Below are positions 34,865 to 43,692 of a stretch of 47,423 bases of DNA, in pieces. This DNA is from Chthonomonas calidirosea (GTDB taxonomy: Bacteria; Armatimonadota; Chthonomonadetes; Chthonomonadales; CAJBBX01), in NCBI GenBank assembly GCA_020722705.1, contig DYKI01000018.1:1-47423 (forward strand). The letters are read 5' to 3'. Both the position numbers and the translations under genes were made by a program. The notes below the pieces were generated by a model that saw only the letters and a list, made by a program, of their open reading frames with translations, was not told where the DNA came from and did no database searches. Every line of letters starts with the position of its first letter. The first letter of the stretch is position 1.

Positions 34865-36096
34865 GCGTGGTTCGTCTCCGTGGGTATTGCGCGGCGCATG
34901 TGGAGCTCATGCGCACTCTCCGACGGAGCGCAGGCCGACAGTTCGCAGCCGTTGGTGGGGTACGGACCGCCTGTGGCTCTGCATAGCCCCACCGATCGCC
35001 GGCCAAAGCCATGGTTCCAGTACAGCAGCCATTCGCCGCGGAACGGCACGAGGGACCACGATTCATAGAGCGGAGCGTGCCAGAAGACGATGGGCAATCG
35101 CTCAAGGTCCGGGTCGGCTCCCATGAACGGCGAGGCGCTCCGTGCCAGGAGCCGCGTCGGCTCGTCGCGATCGAACAAGGCCTGCGCCGGATAGTGGGCA
35201 TACTGGAGCAGATCGGGATGGCCGTCTTGTCTGGGGTCGGCGTTGATGCCGTTGTAGATCAGCAGGATACCGTCATCTCGCAAGACCGCCGCCGTGGTGT
35301 CCATGTAGAAACTGTCGAACCGGCCCGGCCGCAGCGGCATGGGATGAACGAGCGCCCCATCGGCTTCGCGGACGATGGTCCAGTTGACGAGGTCGTCCGA
35401 CGTCGCCGCGCACAGGCATGGCCGTCCCACTGTGGACAGGCAGTTGAGGTACATCCAGTACTTGCCGCCGATGCGGGCTGCTGTCAACCGGTCGCCCTGC
35501 AGCCGCGTCACGACCGCAGGATGCGGGAAGCGCCAGGGGGCCTTCTCCGGGATCACTTCTTTGTCGCGGTCCGCGATGCGCTGGAATACGCGGCCATGCA
35601 CGGTCCATGACCGGAAGTCGCGCGTCGAGGCGACGGCCAACTCCTGGTCCTGGTGAACCTGGTGCTGGAACATGTTGAAGTAGAGGTAGTGGACGTCGCC
35701 TTCCGACGCGACGAGGCGCGAGTCGCCGTAGCTCACACTCAGGGTGGGATCATGCCGAATGAGCGAAAGCCACGGATCGCTCGGCTTGGCGAAGAAAACG
35801 GGACTGTCGCAGCGCTCGAAATGGACACCGTCGTCGCTCCATGCCAGCCCCATGCGCCACTGGTCGTCGTCGCCATAGGCGCGATACACGGCCACGATAC
35901 GGCCATCGTAGACGGAACACGTCGGGCAGTACGCGTCCTGCTCCCACAGAACCTCGCGGCCTATGAGAGGGTCGAGGAATCTCCTGCTTGTTTCTCCCGG
36001 CATCACCGAGATGACCGAGTCGCAGACGCGCTCGAACCTCATCTCCCAGCCGGGCCTCCGTGCCTCCACCAAGCGCCGCATACGCTCACCCATCAT
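34861..36096 (-). CDS. GH130/GH43-like beta-propeller glycosidase or phosphorylase
   Basis: A 411-residue, signal-less protein with the repeated blades of the five-bladed propeller clans: EQDAYCPTCSVYDGRIVAVY then WRMGLAWSDDGVHFERC. Later blades include VASTRDFRSWTVHGRVF, KYWMYLNCLSTVGRPCLCAA, DDLVNWTIVREAD, DGILLIYNGINADPRQ and EWLLYWNHGFG. The blade pattern G-(x)-Y-x-M-Y and S-x-D-x-x-x-W is as in GH130 (mannoside phosphorylases and hydrolases) and GH43. Acidic candidates are the Asp in EQDAYCP and the Glu in VIPEKAPWRFPHP. It is followed with ATGA overlap by the 802-residue lipoprotein. Without alignment, the choice between a GH130-like phosphorylase and an uncharacterised hydrolase is open. 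Confidence 0.68.
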   Translation of the reverse strand: MMGERMRRLVEARRPGWEMRFERVCDSVISVMPGETSRRFLDPLIGREVLWEQDAYCPTCSVYDGRIVAVYRAYGDDDQWRMGLAWSDDGVHFERCDSPVFFAKPSDPWLSLIRHDPTLSVSYGDSRLVASEGDVHYLYFNMFQHQVHQDQELAVASTRDFRSWTVHGRVFQRIADRDKEVIPEKAPWRFPHPAVVTRLQGDRLTAARIGGKYWMYLNCLSTVGRPCLCAATSDDLVNWTIVREADGALVHPMPLRPGRFDSFYMDTTAAVLRDDGILLIYNGINADPRQDGHPDLLQYAHYPAQALFDRDEPTRLLARSASPFMGADPDLERLPIVFWHAPLYESWSLVPFRGEWLLYWNHGFGRRSVGLCRATGGPYPTNGCELSACAPSESAHELHMRRAIPTETNHA

Positions 36097-36124
36097 CTCG
36101 CCTCTGTCCTATCGCACCGCGCAC

Positions 36125-38086
36125 TCAATACGGCGACGCGCCCCTCGCGCCCGCAAGGCTGAGCCCGATGCCCCACACGAAGTGGGTGACGCAGTCGCCG
36201 AGCACGAGGCCAAGGAAGAACGGAACCGAGGTTCGGTAGAGCCTCAGTCCGCCGTATCGAACCACCAGAGCCTTGATCAGCCAGGTCACGAAGATGACGT
36301 TCCACATGCCCCATTCGAGGGCGTAACTGACGGTCAGCAGGTAGCCCACCGGATGGAGCGGACACGTGATCCACACGCTGCGGAGGTACGTCAGGAACAG
36401 CACAAAGCAGGCAGACAGCGCGCCCCGGGCGATGGGAGCCGCCTCAATGGGCTTGGGGCTGTTCAGCCAGTTGGAGAAACGACTCCACGCGTAGCCTGCC
36501 AGCCAGGCGGAATCGCCGCTGACGCGGGCCGACGTGGCTCCGCGATCGTAGAATATCTGCAGCAGCGTGGTCATGCCGAGCAGGATCGAGACAATGCTCG
36601 TCACGACGATGATGCGCAGGACGGCCTTGCGGCTCTCCCGCAGCCTGTCGGCAAAGGCGAAGGACTCCAGGTGGTGCCCCATCGGGAGCTGCTCGTACGT
36701 CCGGTCGAACCAGTAGAAGGTCGTCAGGGTGGCCGTTTCGGTCCGTGTCATGCGGGCCGTGCCGACGAACTGGGTTGTCCATTCGCCGAAGCTGTAGAAG
36801 GCCATGCAGAACAGCGGCATGGCGATCTGGGCGTACATGCGGGTCATGACGATGATCGCGATGAAGAACAGCCCGAACGCCAGCATGGCGATCCCCAGGC
36901 GCAGGCCGATCATCACGCCGATGCCCACCAGGAGCGCATATCCTGCCACCGCTCCGGCAATCGCGGTCCGGTAGCTCAATGCCTCGGTTGCGTCGCCCGG
37001 GATGGCCTGCCCGCGCCGAATGGCCCGAGCGACGTCCTTGAGAAAGGGACGCGCGCTCCAGAGGATCACCAGAAACATGCCGATCCAGCCGCCCTCCACG
37101 GCGTTCGTCAGGAAGGGAAACTGACCGGGGTCCTGCACCGAACCCGCATCGCGCAGGCCGAACATCGTCGCCACGACCGTCGCGCCGCGGATGACAAGGA
37201 AGAAGAACCAGCAACTGAACGACACATCGAGAGGGATCAGGTAGCACAGGCCTATGGCGAACGGCCACCAGACGACGATCAGCGGGTTCACCGCCGACCA
37301 GGGCGGCGAGGTGAGCATGGCCGTGCCGACATCGTTCTCGGCAAGGCGCACTCCCGGCACGCTTGGCGCGAGCGACGAAGCGTAGTTGACGCTGAGCAGT
37401 GAGGCGGTCAGGACAAACCCGAAGGTCAGAAGCCGGTTCCCGAACAGCGCTTCCGCGGTGCCTTGTCGCGCCATCATCACCGGCAGGTCAATGATCGGGA
37501 ACGGCACCCGTTCCTGATCGAGCCATGGCCTGCGCACGATGGAAGCCAGGCACAGCATGGTCCAGAGCAGCAGGAAGAAAAACACGCCCCAGAAAGCCAT
37601 CGGCACGAGCCAGGCTCCCAACACGCGCGGCCTGAAGAAGCCCCAGAAGTCACTCGTGCCATTGAAGAACCCGCGCACGAGGTCGGGGTCCCTCGGAGCC
37701 ATGACCCTGGCCAGGCCGGCAGCCGTCTCGGGTCCCCCCGCCTGATGCGGAAAATACACTGGCCACATTACCGTCGGGAACAGATAGTGCATCAGCTTAA
37801 CCGACGTGATGATGGACCCCATGGTGGTCATGATGAAGATCACCATGAACTCGGCGGGTGTGAACGCCAGCCCCGGCCGGTAGCGTCGGAGCGCCGAGTT
37901 GATCAGCATCATCACGAAGAGGATGCCGATGACGGTCTGGACAAGCGTGAAGATGGACGGAGTGCCGATGTGCGCCAGGGTCAGCTCTTCGTACACGAGC
38001 CAGATCGTGTGCACGACCGTCAGGGCCAAGCCGAGCACGATGGACCGGGTGGTGATGCCCCGGAGCGACGCTGCTTCGGCGTTCAT
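36125..38086 (-). CDS. Large multi-TM membrane protein, DUF6785/OPT-like transporter candidate
   Basis: A 653-residue protein with about 14 hydrophobic segments and no soluble domain longer than 60 residues. It starts with MNAEAASLRGITTRSIVLGL. A long hydrophilic loop with DQERVPFPIIDLPVMMARQ (about 193-211) follows the fifth segment. The loop WLDQERVPFPII and the C-terminal YGGLRLYRTSVPFFLGLVLG are hallmarks, as I recall, of the DUF6785/DUF6784 proteins of planctomycete-like bacteria, which look distantly like oligopeptide (OPT) transporters. The start ATG overlaps the stop of the preceding secreted-barrel gene by 4 bp. It lies within the glycan island, so it may import an oligosaccharide product, but that is inference. 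Confidence 0.7.
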   Translation of the reverse strand: MNAEAASLRGITTRSIVLGLALTVVHTIWLVYEELTLAHIGTPSIFTLVQTVIGILFVMMLINSALRRYRPGLAFTPAEFMVIFIMTTMGSIITSVKLMHYLFPTVMWPVYFPHQAGGPETAAGLARVMAPRDPDLVRGFFNGTSDFWGFFRPRVLGAWLVPMAFWGVFFFLLLWTMLCLASIVRRPWLDQERVPFPIIDLPVMMARQGTAEALFGNRLLTFGFVLTASLLSVNYASSLAPSVPGVRLAENDVGTAMLTSPPWSAVNPLIVVWWPFAIGLCYLIPLDVSFSCWFFFLVIRGATVVATMFGLRDAGSVQDPGQFPFLTNAVEGGWIGMFLVILWSARPFLKDVARAIRRGQAIPGDATEALSYRTAIAGAVAGYALLVGIGVMIGLRLGIAMLAFGLFFIAIIVMTRMYAQIAMPLFCMAFYSFGEWTTQFVGTARMTRTETATLTTFYWFDRTYEQLPMGHHLESFAFADRLRESRKAVLRIIVVTSIVSILLGMTTLLQIFYDRGATSARVSGDSAWLAGYAWSRFSNWLNSPKPIEAAPIARGALSACFVLFLTYLRSVWITCPLHPVGYLLTVSYALEWGMWNVIFVTWLIKALVVRYGGLRLYRTSVPFFLGLVLGDCVTHFVWGIGLSLAGARGASPY

Positions 38087-39528
38087 GCGCGGGACTCCAG
38101 ACGGCGGGCCAGGCGGCTCAGGAAACCGCGGGCGGGCTCAGGCAATGCGAACAGCGGCTTTGCCCTTGGCACGACCCGGTTGAGCGCATGCCGAGCTTCC
38201 TCCACCGACTTCAGATCGCACGTGAGATGAGGCAGCCGGTTTTCGGGCGGCAGTTTGCGTTCCCACGTGCTTGAGTTCTCCACGAACCGCAACACCTGGG
38301 CAAGGTCCCGCCAGGACGCCTCATCGGCAAGGCACCGTGCATACTCGTCAAGCACCCGCTCGGGCGTGGCACGTGCGTCGCGGGCAAATCGGCCAAAGGC
38401 ATAGGTGTTTACCGCTGCGGGCAGATAGCCGGCGTAGCTCCAGTTGCCGATGATCCCGTTGAAGCCGAGCTGTCTCATGCGGGCCAGATGCCGATGGATG
38501 TACCTTGTTGCGATCTGGACGCTTTGCGTGACACGGCCTTCCGGGCCGAAGTCCCCATCGTCGGCCTCGTCGAGCAGGAAGTAGGGCCACGCCCATACGT
38601 GCTGCGTCCCCCTGTCGAGGAGGGCACGGATGTGCAGGGCATCGGGGAAGGGCGGGTTGGGCCTGTCGGGCTTGTCGGACGAGTCGGACGGGTCGGACGC
38701 GTCGGACGGGTCCGACTTCTCCTGAGAGAGCATTCGCAGGGCCAGAGGCCGGTAGTACGCATGTGCCGCAATCTGAACGCCGCAGTCCGGTCCGATCAGG
38801 TCCGGAGCTTCGAGGATTTGCTGCGTCAACTGGTCCTCGCGTATCCACCACTCCGCCGTAAAGCAGCTCAGCATTGGATACTGCCAGTGGGCAATGGCCC
38901 AGGGATTGACGCTGAAATGCGCGCGCGGCGCTTTCCGCTTGACGATCTTGCGCACCTCGCGCGCCATGTGGATCCACTCTGCCGCAGGTAGAGGGCCGAA
39001 GGGTGCGCGGACTGCTCCGCCCGGGTCGCCTCCGAAGAATGTGAAACCGTCCGCCTTCTTCAGAGCGCGGACCGCTCTGGCAATGGCCTGAAGTCGAGCT
39101 TCCAGAGCCTGCCGATCACGCGGATCGAACAGCACGCCCGTGCCCGTGGGCTCGCGCTCCTCAGGACCCGTCCACTGGGCGATGTTCGAGAATAGAATCA
39201 CGTCCGTGCGGAACCCGCTCCTTGTTGCGTTGGCGATCCCATCGGCGAAGCGCCTGTAGTAGTCGTTCAGCACGCCGTCGGAGCTTCGATCAACTTCACC
39301 CACTGCCTCCGGCTCGGCTCGGATGGACCAGTGCGTGTCGCAGAACTGGAGCGTGTTGATGCCGCAAGCCTTCCAGAAGGCGTGTTGGTCGGGGGAGTCC
39401 TTCCAGACATAGAGGCCGACGGTCTCGAAGCGCGAGCGCCGTTCCGAGCCGCGAGCGTCCGACGGCGGCGAAGGACATAGAAGCAAGGCCGCCGCAAGCA
39501 CACCCAGAGTGATTGCGCTCCAGTGCAT
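38083..39528 (-). CDS. Secreted barrel-type protein with DPGG motif (paralogue A)
   Basis: A 481-residue protein with a signal peptide (AITLGVLAAALLLCPSPP). Landmarks: first barrel strand ETVGLYVWKDSPDQHAFWK, ACGINTLQFCDTHWS, then DGFTFFGGDPGGAVRAP (about 170), HFSVNPWAIAHWQ, LIGPDCGVQIAAHAYYRPL and AWPYFLLDEADDGDFGP. The last two carry Asp/Glu pairs at barrel strand ends that could be catalytic. It is clearly homologous throughout to the next upstream protein (39548-40951). A run of SDPSDASDPSDSSDKPDRP near residue 275 comes from a 9-bp tandem repeat and is absent from the paralogue. Coupled by ATGA to the multi-TM transporter gene; a substrate-binding or hydrolytic role is inferred. Confidence 0.74.
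   Translation of the reverse strand: MHWSAITLGVLAAALLLCPSPPSDARGSERRSRFETVGLYVWKDSPDQHAFWKACGINTLQFCDTHWSIRAEPEAVGEVDRSSDGVLNDYYRRFADGIANATRSGFRTDVILFSNIAQWTGPEEREPTGTGVLFDPRDRQALEARLQAIARAVRALKKADGFTFFGGDPGGAVRAPFGPLPAAEWIHMAREVRKIVKRKAPRAHFSVNPWAIAHWQYPMLSCFTAEWWIREDQLTQQILEAPDLIGPDCGVQIAAHAYYRPLALRMLSQEKSDPSDASDPSDSSDKPDRPNPPFPDALHIRALLDRGTQHVWAWPYFLLDEADDGDFGPEGRVTQSVQIATRYIHRHLARMRQLGFNGIIGNWSYAGYLPAAVNTYAFGRFARDARATPERVLDEYARCLADEASWRDLAQVLRFVENSSTWERKLPPENRLPHLTCDLKSVEEARHALNRVVPRAKPLFALPEPARGFLSRLARRLESRA
38656..38718 (+). repeat. 9-bp tandem repeat (GTCGGACGG type), seven units, in frame
   Basis: Seven 9-base units from GTTGGGCCT and GTCGGGCTT through GTCGGACGA, GTCGGACGG and GTCGGACGC to GTCCGACTT. 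On the - strand it encodes alternating Ser-Asp-x in the barrel protein. The same unit recurs at 43624-43668 in an unrelated gene. Confidence 0.88.
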
Positions 39529-39547
39529 GCTTCTTGCCTCTCGCCTC

Positions 39548-40951
39548 TCAGTTCTGCGGCCTGAAGTGCGGATTGGGCCCGCCCGTCTCGCCCGCCTTGA
39601 TGTTCAGAACGCGCTGCCGCACCCTGGCCAGATAGGCCGCCGGAGGCTCCGGCAGGGGGATGGGGGCTTGCTCCCGGGGCATGACGGCGTCCAGCAGCTT
39701 CAGCGCCGCGTCCGGGTCGGTCGGATCACCGATGGGGAAGTCGGGAAGGCGATACGCCTTGGGCAGGCTGTTCTGCCAGTTGCTATGGTTGTCCATGAAT
39801 CGGAGCGCTCTTGCAAGCGTTGCCTTGCTCTCATCGGTGGCGATCAGGCCCGCAAACTCATCGAGCGCCTGCTCGGGGCTGAAGTTTGCATCGCGGCACA
39901 TGCGGCCGAACGCGTAGACATTGAGCGGTTCGGCGGCGACGAAGGACGCATTGGCGACGAGTCCGTCGAGCTTGAGGGCCAGTCCGTGGTCCACGATGGC
40001 GCGGATGTAGCGGGTCTCCGATCCGGCCTGACCTTTCGTCACCACGTTGTTGGGCGTGATGAAGCCGTCGTCGCATTCGTCCACGAGAAAATAGGGCCAG
40101 CCGTAGATGGGCTTGACGCCCCGCCTGCGCAGTGCCTGAATGTCGTGGGCACGCGGATAGAGCTCAGGCCTGACGCCCGCATCGGCATGACAGCGGAGGG
40201 TCAGCGAGCGGTAGTAGTTGTCCATCGAGAACACGACGCCGCAATCGGGCCCGAGAAGATCGGACTGCGCCACGGCGGCCTTCGACAGCGCAACCTGCTT
40301 CTGCCAGAAATCGAGCGTGAACGGCGACGTGAAGCCGGCCCATTCGGCAATGGCCCAGAGGTTCACGGCGAAACCCGCAGCGGGCGCTTCCTCGCGAACG
40401 ATCTGCCGAACTTCCCGGGCGAACGCGGCGCAGTCGGCCACGGTCGCCCTCCCCTCGGGATCGCCGCCCGGATCGCCTGCGAAGAACTGAAACCCGTCGG
40501 CATGCTTGAGCGAGCGTACGGCAAGACGGATGTATGCCAGCCGCTCGTTCAGCATGTTCCTGTCGAGCGTACCGAACGTGCCGGCTGCGCCCTGCGGTTC
40601 TGGTCCTTTCCACTGCTTCATGCCCGCGAGCAGCAGTATCCACACGCGGAAGCCCTTCTTCTGCGCTTCCGTGAGCGACTTGGCGAACCCGGCATAGTAC
40701 TCGGTCAGGCGATCGGGACGGTGGCCGAACCCGGTGTCGCAGAACTCCAGGTAGTCATAGCCGCAGGCCTTGTAGAAGTCGAGGCAATGCTCCTGACCCG
40801 CCACCGGAGGCTGCACGTAGATGCCGATGGTGGTGAACCGGTGTTGCGAGCTCATAGGCCTCCTCCGATCTGCGGCCACGTCGTGGGTGATGATGGCGCC
40901 AATCGCAGCCGCGACAACCGCCATGGACCACCCCACGGGCGAAGGTCTCAT
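39548..40951 (-). CDS. Secreted barrel-type protein with DPGG motif (paralogue B)
   Basis: A 467-residue paralogue of the downstream protein. The signal peptide is within MRPSPVGWSMAVVAAAIGAI. Shared landmarks: FTTIGIYVQPPVAGQEHCLD, ACGYDYLEFCDTGFG, DGFQFFAGDPGGDPEGRAT (about 160), FAVNLWAIAEWAGF, LLGPDCGVVFSMDNYYRSL, GWPYFLVDECDDGFITP and NVYAFGRMCRDANFSPEQALDEFA. All acidic positions noted for paralogue A are kept. ATG 40951 forms an ATGA overlap with the creatininase-family stop, which fixes the start; the frame is open further upstream but only as antisense of nothing real. The 19 bases before the next gene leave no room for a promoter, so both paralogues are cotranscribed. Confidence 0.78.
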   Translation of the reverse strand: MRPSPVGWSMAVVAAAIGAIITHDVAADRRRPMSSQHRFTTIGIYVQPPVAGQEHCLDFYKACGYDYLEFCDTGFGHRPDRLTEYYAGFAKSLTEAQKKGFRVWILLLAGMKQWKGPEPQGAAGTFGTLDRNMLNERLAYIRLAVRSLKHADGFQFFAGDPGGDPEGRATVADCAAFAREVRQIVREEAPAAGFAVNLWAIAEWAGFTSPFTLDFWQKQVALSKAAVAQSDLLGPDCGVVFSMDNYYRSLTLRCHADAGVRPELYPRAHDIQALRRRGVKPIYGWPYFLVDECDDGFITPNNVVTKGQAGSETRYIRAIVDHGLALKLDGLVANASFVAAEPLNVYAFGRMCRDANFSPEQALDEFAGLIATDESKATLARALRFMDNHSNWQNSLPKAYRLPDFPIGDPTDPDAALKLLDAVMPREQAPIPLPEPPAAYLARVRQRVLNIKAGETGGPNPHFRPQN

Positions 40952-41736
40952 CGCGGCTGGAACGTCCAGTACTCCTTCACGAAGCGCACCATCTCGTCGA
41001 GACACGCCTCGATGAGGACGCGCCCCGTGTCGGCTGTTGACGGCGTCGGGTCGCCGAGGAGGCCCGTCTTGCTCGGGCTGTAGTGCCATGTGGACCAGAA
41101 GACCCGCGTCGAGCCGATGAAGTTGTCGCCGGCAACGAAGTCCGTATGAACGTTGACATGATCCGCATCGGTGTAGCGGTCGGTCGCGACCGGATAGCCG
41201 TAATGGAGCATCACCGAGGTTTCGTCCTCGCCGCCGTGGATGCTCCCGCCTGCGGGCCCTTTCCGGACGGCGTTGTACGCCCTGGCGCCAAGGTAAAGGA
41301 AGTTCACAATGGCCGGCGCGATGCCGTGATCGTCGGAGACCTCTCGGGCAACGACGCGGAGCAGCTCCGTGTGGTGCCCGTGGCCGTTGAGCACCAGCAT
41401 CTTCCGGAAGCCCATCTCGCAAAGCGAGCCCATGATCTGACGCATCATGTCCATCACCGTCCGCGTGTCCATGCGGATCGTGCCCGGCCAGGCTTGCATG
41501 AGCTTCGCCGAGTAGCCGGTCCAGATTGCCGGCAGCGTCAAGAACGGCACCGACCCGTCCGCGGCAAGCCTCTCGCGCAGGTCGTCCATGAAACGTTGGG
41601 TGATGAACAAGTCCGTGCCCGTGGGCAGATGGGCTCCGTGCTCCTCGATGGTGCCGATGCCAAGAATCACCAGGGCGTTCTGCTCGATGAACGGCTTGAG
41701 CTGTTCGGACGTGAGGTATTCGAAGCGGCGCTCCAT
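40948..41736 (-). CDS. Creatininase-family metal-dependent amidohydrolase/lactonase
   Basis: A 262-residue protein of the creatininase fold. The first metal motif is GIGTIEEHGAHLPTGTD: Glu31, His33 and Asp42 have the spacing of the known ligands. Others are MLVLNGHGHHTELL (about 115) and GSIHGGEDETSVMLHYG (about 167). Characterised members hydrolyse creatinine, formamidopyrimidines and, in the IolN branch, an oxidised inositol ring. Next to an FGGY kinase and barrel glycosidases, a role on a sugar lactone or oxidised cyclitol is more likely here than on creatinine, but that is inference. The stop overlaps the next start (ATGA) and its start is one base from the kinase stop. Confidence 0.88.
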   Translation of the reverse strand: MERRFEYLTSEQLKPFIEQNALVILGIGTIEEHGAHLPTGTDLFITQRFMDDLRERLAADGSVPFLTLPAIWTGYSAKLMQAWPGTIRMDTRTVMDMMRQIMGSLCEMGFRKMLVLNGHGHHTELLRVVAREVSDDHGIAPAIVNFLYLGARAYNAVRKGPAGGSIHGGEDETSVMLHYGYPVATDRYTDADHVNVHTDFVAGDNFIGSTRVFWSTWHYSPSKTGLLGDPTPSTADTGRVLIEACLDEMVRFVKEYWTFQPR

Positions 41737-41737
41737 A

Positions 41738-43144
41738 TCATCCTCTCCTTAATCCTCCCGCTCCGTGAGGGAGGGGATCTCGGGCCGCCCGCCGGATGAT
41801 GCGAGCGGCACCGACGAGTCCGGGATGCTCGATTCCGGCGGGTTCTATGCGCACGTCCTGCCGCTCCGAAAGGAAGTCGAGCCACGCCCGGCTTCTGGAC
41901 AGGCCGCCGGCGGCCAGCACGCGTCGAGGTCTGCGGCCCATGACGCCGCTGACGAGGTCGCCAAAGCGCGCCGCATAGCGCTCCAGCAGGCTGCGCGCCA
42001 CGTGAGCCGGCGTCATGTCGAGGCGAAGCCCGAGTATGTCAACGGTTGCACCTCCGCGCGGTACGACGTCCGGCAGCGCGGAATCACGGCCCAGCGCAAG
42101 CGCGGCGTCTATCACACGGGCCACGCCCTTGCCACGGCCATGCACGAATCCCGCAAGCCACTCGAACATATTGCCGCATTCAGATTCGACGCCCAGCAGG
42201 TACCGCCGGCGTGAAGGCTGCGGGCCACCCGGCCGCGGCAGGGGGCTGATGCCTGCGATCTGATCGGATGCCGCCGGCACGACGGGCCGATCCTTGAGGG
42301 CATACACAACCAGCGCCGTGCCGAAGTTGGCAAAGACGTCGCGCGTGTCCTCCAGTCCGGCGCCCACCGCCGCACACGATTGGTCGTTGCCGCAAGAGTA
42401 GACGGCGACCGGATGTGATAGGCCGAGCGTACGCGATATCCTGGCCCGCGTCGGAGCCGAGATCGAGGCCGCCGGTCCAATGGTGGCGAGCTGATCGGAA
42501 CTGATGCCGGCCAGATCGAGCGCCGGAGCGTTCCATGCGCAGCCCCAATCGTGGCTGCCCCGCATATCGAGGAAGCCACCCATGGCCTGCAGGTTCGTGT
42601 CGCCGAATGCCGTGCCCGTGAGATTCAGCGCGACCCACTCGTTGAGGAGCAGGAAGCGGCATGCGCGCATGTCCATGGTCCGCACCAGGCGCATCACCTT
42701 GGGCAGGAACTGCAGCGCACTCGGTCGGACGAACCCGCAGGTCTCGGCGAAGTCCGGCAGACAACGTGCAGCTTCTTCCGCTTCAGCCTCCGCGCGGAAG
42801 TCCGTCCAGACGATGGCCGGACCGACGGGGCGCGATTCGGCATCCACCGGCACGAACGTCTGCGCCTGGGAGGTCAGACCGATGGCCTCAACGTCCAGTC
42901 CCATAGCCGAGGCGGAACGCACCGCCCGACGCAGCGTGCGGATGGCGACGCGAACATAGAGCCAGGGATCACACGTGACACTCTGCTCCGCGCCGTATTC
43001 AAGGGCGTATGGCGTGACCGAGATGCCGCAGCACACACCCGCCTCCGTAACGGCCGCAGCCTTGAACGCTGTCGTGCCAAGATCGAGTGCCACGATGCAG
43101 CCGCGCCATGGCGAGCTGGAGTTCTGACTCGACCCCACCGTCAA
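41738..43144 (-). CDS. FGGY-family carbohydrate kinase
   Basis: A 468-residue cytoplasmic kinase that phosphorylates a sugar or sugar alcohol with ATP. Both actin-fold halves are seen: phosphate-1 loop IVALDLGTTAFKAAAV (residues 17-32), substrate region IGLTSQAQTFVPVD and IVWTDFRAEAEAEE (family: W.D.Ra), phosphate-2 loop ANFGTALVVYAL (about 270), and adenosine motif RVLAAGGLSRSRAWLDFLSE (about 413). The start is TTG 43144: GGAGG about 7 nt upstream supports it, and it shares TTGA with the cupin stop. The next in-frame GTG is two codons later. The closest subfamily is not certain (xylulo- or fucokinase-like). It gives the island a clear sugar-catabolic branch. Confidence 0.9.
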   Translation of the reverse strand: MTVGSSQNSSSPWRGCIVALDLGTTAFKAAAVTEAGVCCGISVTPYALEYGAEQSVTCDPWLYVRVAIRTLRRAVRSASAMGLDVEAIGLTSQAQTFVPVDAESRPVGPAIVWTDFRAEAEAEEAARCLPDFAETCGFVRPSALQFLPKVMRLVRTMDMRACRFLLLNEWVALNLTGTAFGDTNLQAMGGFLDMRGSHDWGCAWNAPALDLAGISSDQLATIGPAASISAPTRARISRTLGLSHPVAVYSCGNDQSCAAVGAGLEDTRDVFANFGTALVVYALKDRPVVPAASDQIAGISPLPRPGGPQPSRRRYLLGVESECGNMFEWLAGFVHGRGKGVARVIDAALALGRDSALPDVVPRGGATVDILGLRLDMTPAHVARSLLERYAARFGDLVSGVMGRRPRRVLAAGGLSRSRAWLDFLSERQDVRIEPAGIEHPGLVGAARIIRRAARDPLPHGAGGLRRG

Positions 43145-43692
43145 AGGACACCCTCCGATCCGATCCGCCGGTCGGTGAAGAAGTTGTCGCCCGGCACCGA
43201 CGGCAAGGAGACCTCCAGCACGAGCGCCGGTCCTCCGATCGCGGCGAAGGTGTGCACCTTCCCGGGCGGCATCTTGAGGACGTCGCCGGCTCGAAGCAGC
43301 CGCTCCTCGCCGTCCACGTTCATGGCCACGTTGCCCCGCACAATGAAGAACGTCTCATCCTTGGCCGCATGACGGTGGCTCGGGCACCGCTGCCCTTCGA
43401 ACAGGAAGAGGAACTTGCCGCAGTATCGGTTCACGGTGTCGTTGACGATCCAGTACTCGATCTCGCCCACACGCTCGAACTCGTCCAGGCCGAAATGGAG
43501 AGCCAGCGGCTCGCCCGGCGGCATGACCAGTCCCCATGAGCTCAGCGCCGCATGCGCACGCTCCAGCGCCGCCCTCCGAGCCTCGCCGTCAAGCTCGAAG
43601 CGCTGCGTCCAGTTCACAGCGACGTCGGACCGGTCGGACCGGTCGGACCGGTCGGACGGGTTGGACCTGCGCCCTGTCGCTTCATTGGCCAT
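43141..43692 (-). CDS. Cupin-domain protein, D-lyxose isomerase-like
   Basis: A 183-residue single-cupin protein. The metal motif is CPSHRHAAKDETFFIVRGNV (two His, then Glu at about 123), followed by VDGEERLLRAGDVLKMPPGK and VHTFAAIGGPALVLEVSLPS with the second His. The surrounding pattern NRYCGKFLFLFEGQRCPSH...GDNFFTDRRIG resembles cupin sugar isomerases of the D-lyxose type and related cupins of sugar-acid pathways. An N-terminal stretch, SNPSDRSDRSDRSD, comes from the 9-bp tandem repeat. ATG 43692 shares one base with the aminotransferase stop (TGATG), which fixes the start, and the stop overlaps the kinase start. Confidence 0.78.
   Translation of the reverse strand: MANEATGRRSNPSDRSDRSDRSDVAVNWTQRFELDGEARRAALERAHAALSSWGLVMPPGEPLALHFGLDEFERVGEIEYWIVNDTVNRYCGKFLFLFEGQRCPSHRHAAKDETFFIVRGNVAMNVDGEERLLRAGDVLKMPPGKVHTFAAIGGPALVLEVSLPSVPGDNFFTDRRIGSEGVL
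43624..43668 (+). repeat. 9-bp tandem repeat (GTCGGACCG type), five units, in frame
   Basis: Three exact GTCGGACCG units followed by GTCGGACGG and GTTGGACCT. On the - strand it is read as Ser-Asp-Arg repeats near the N-terminus of the cupin protein. It has the same unit and orientation as the array at 38656-38718. Confidence 0.9.

Noticed and set aside
38656..38718. CRISPR or protein-binding iteron array
   Set aside because: Units are 9 bases, contiguous and in frame inside a coding sequence, which fits a minisatellite better.
40952..41422. N-terminal extension of the secreted barrel protein to position 41422
   Set aside because: That part is out-of-frame sequence of the creatininase-family gene; the ATGA overlap and signal peptide place the start at 40951.
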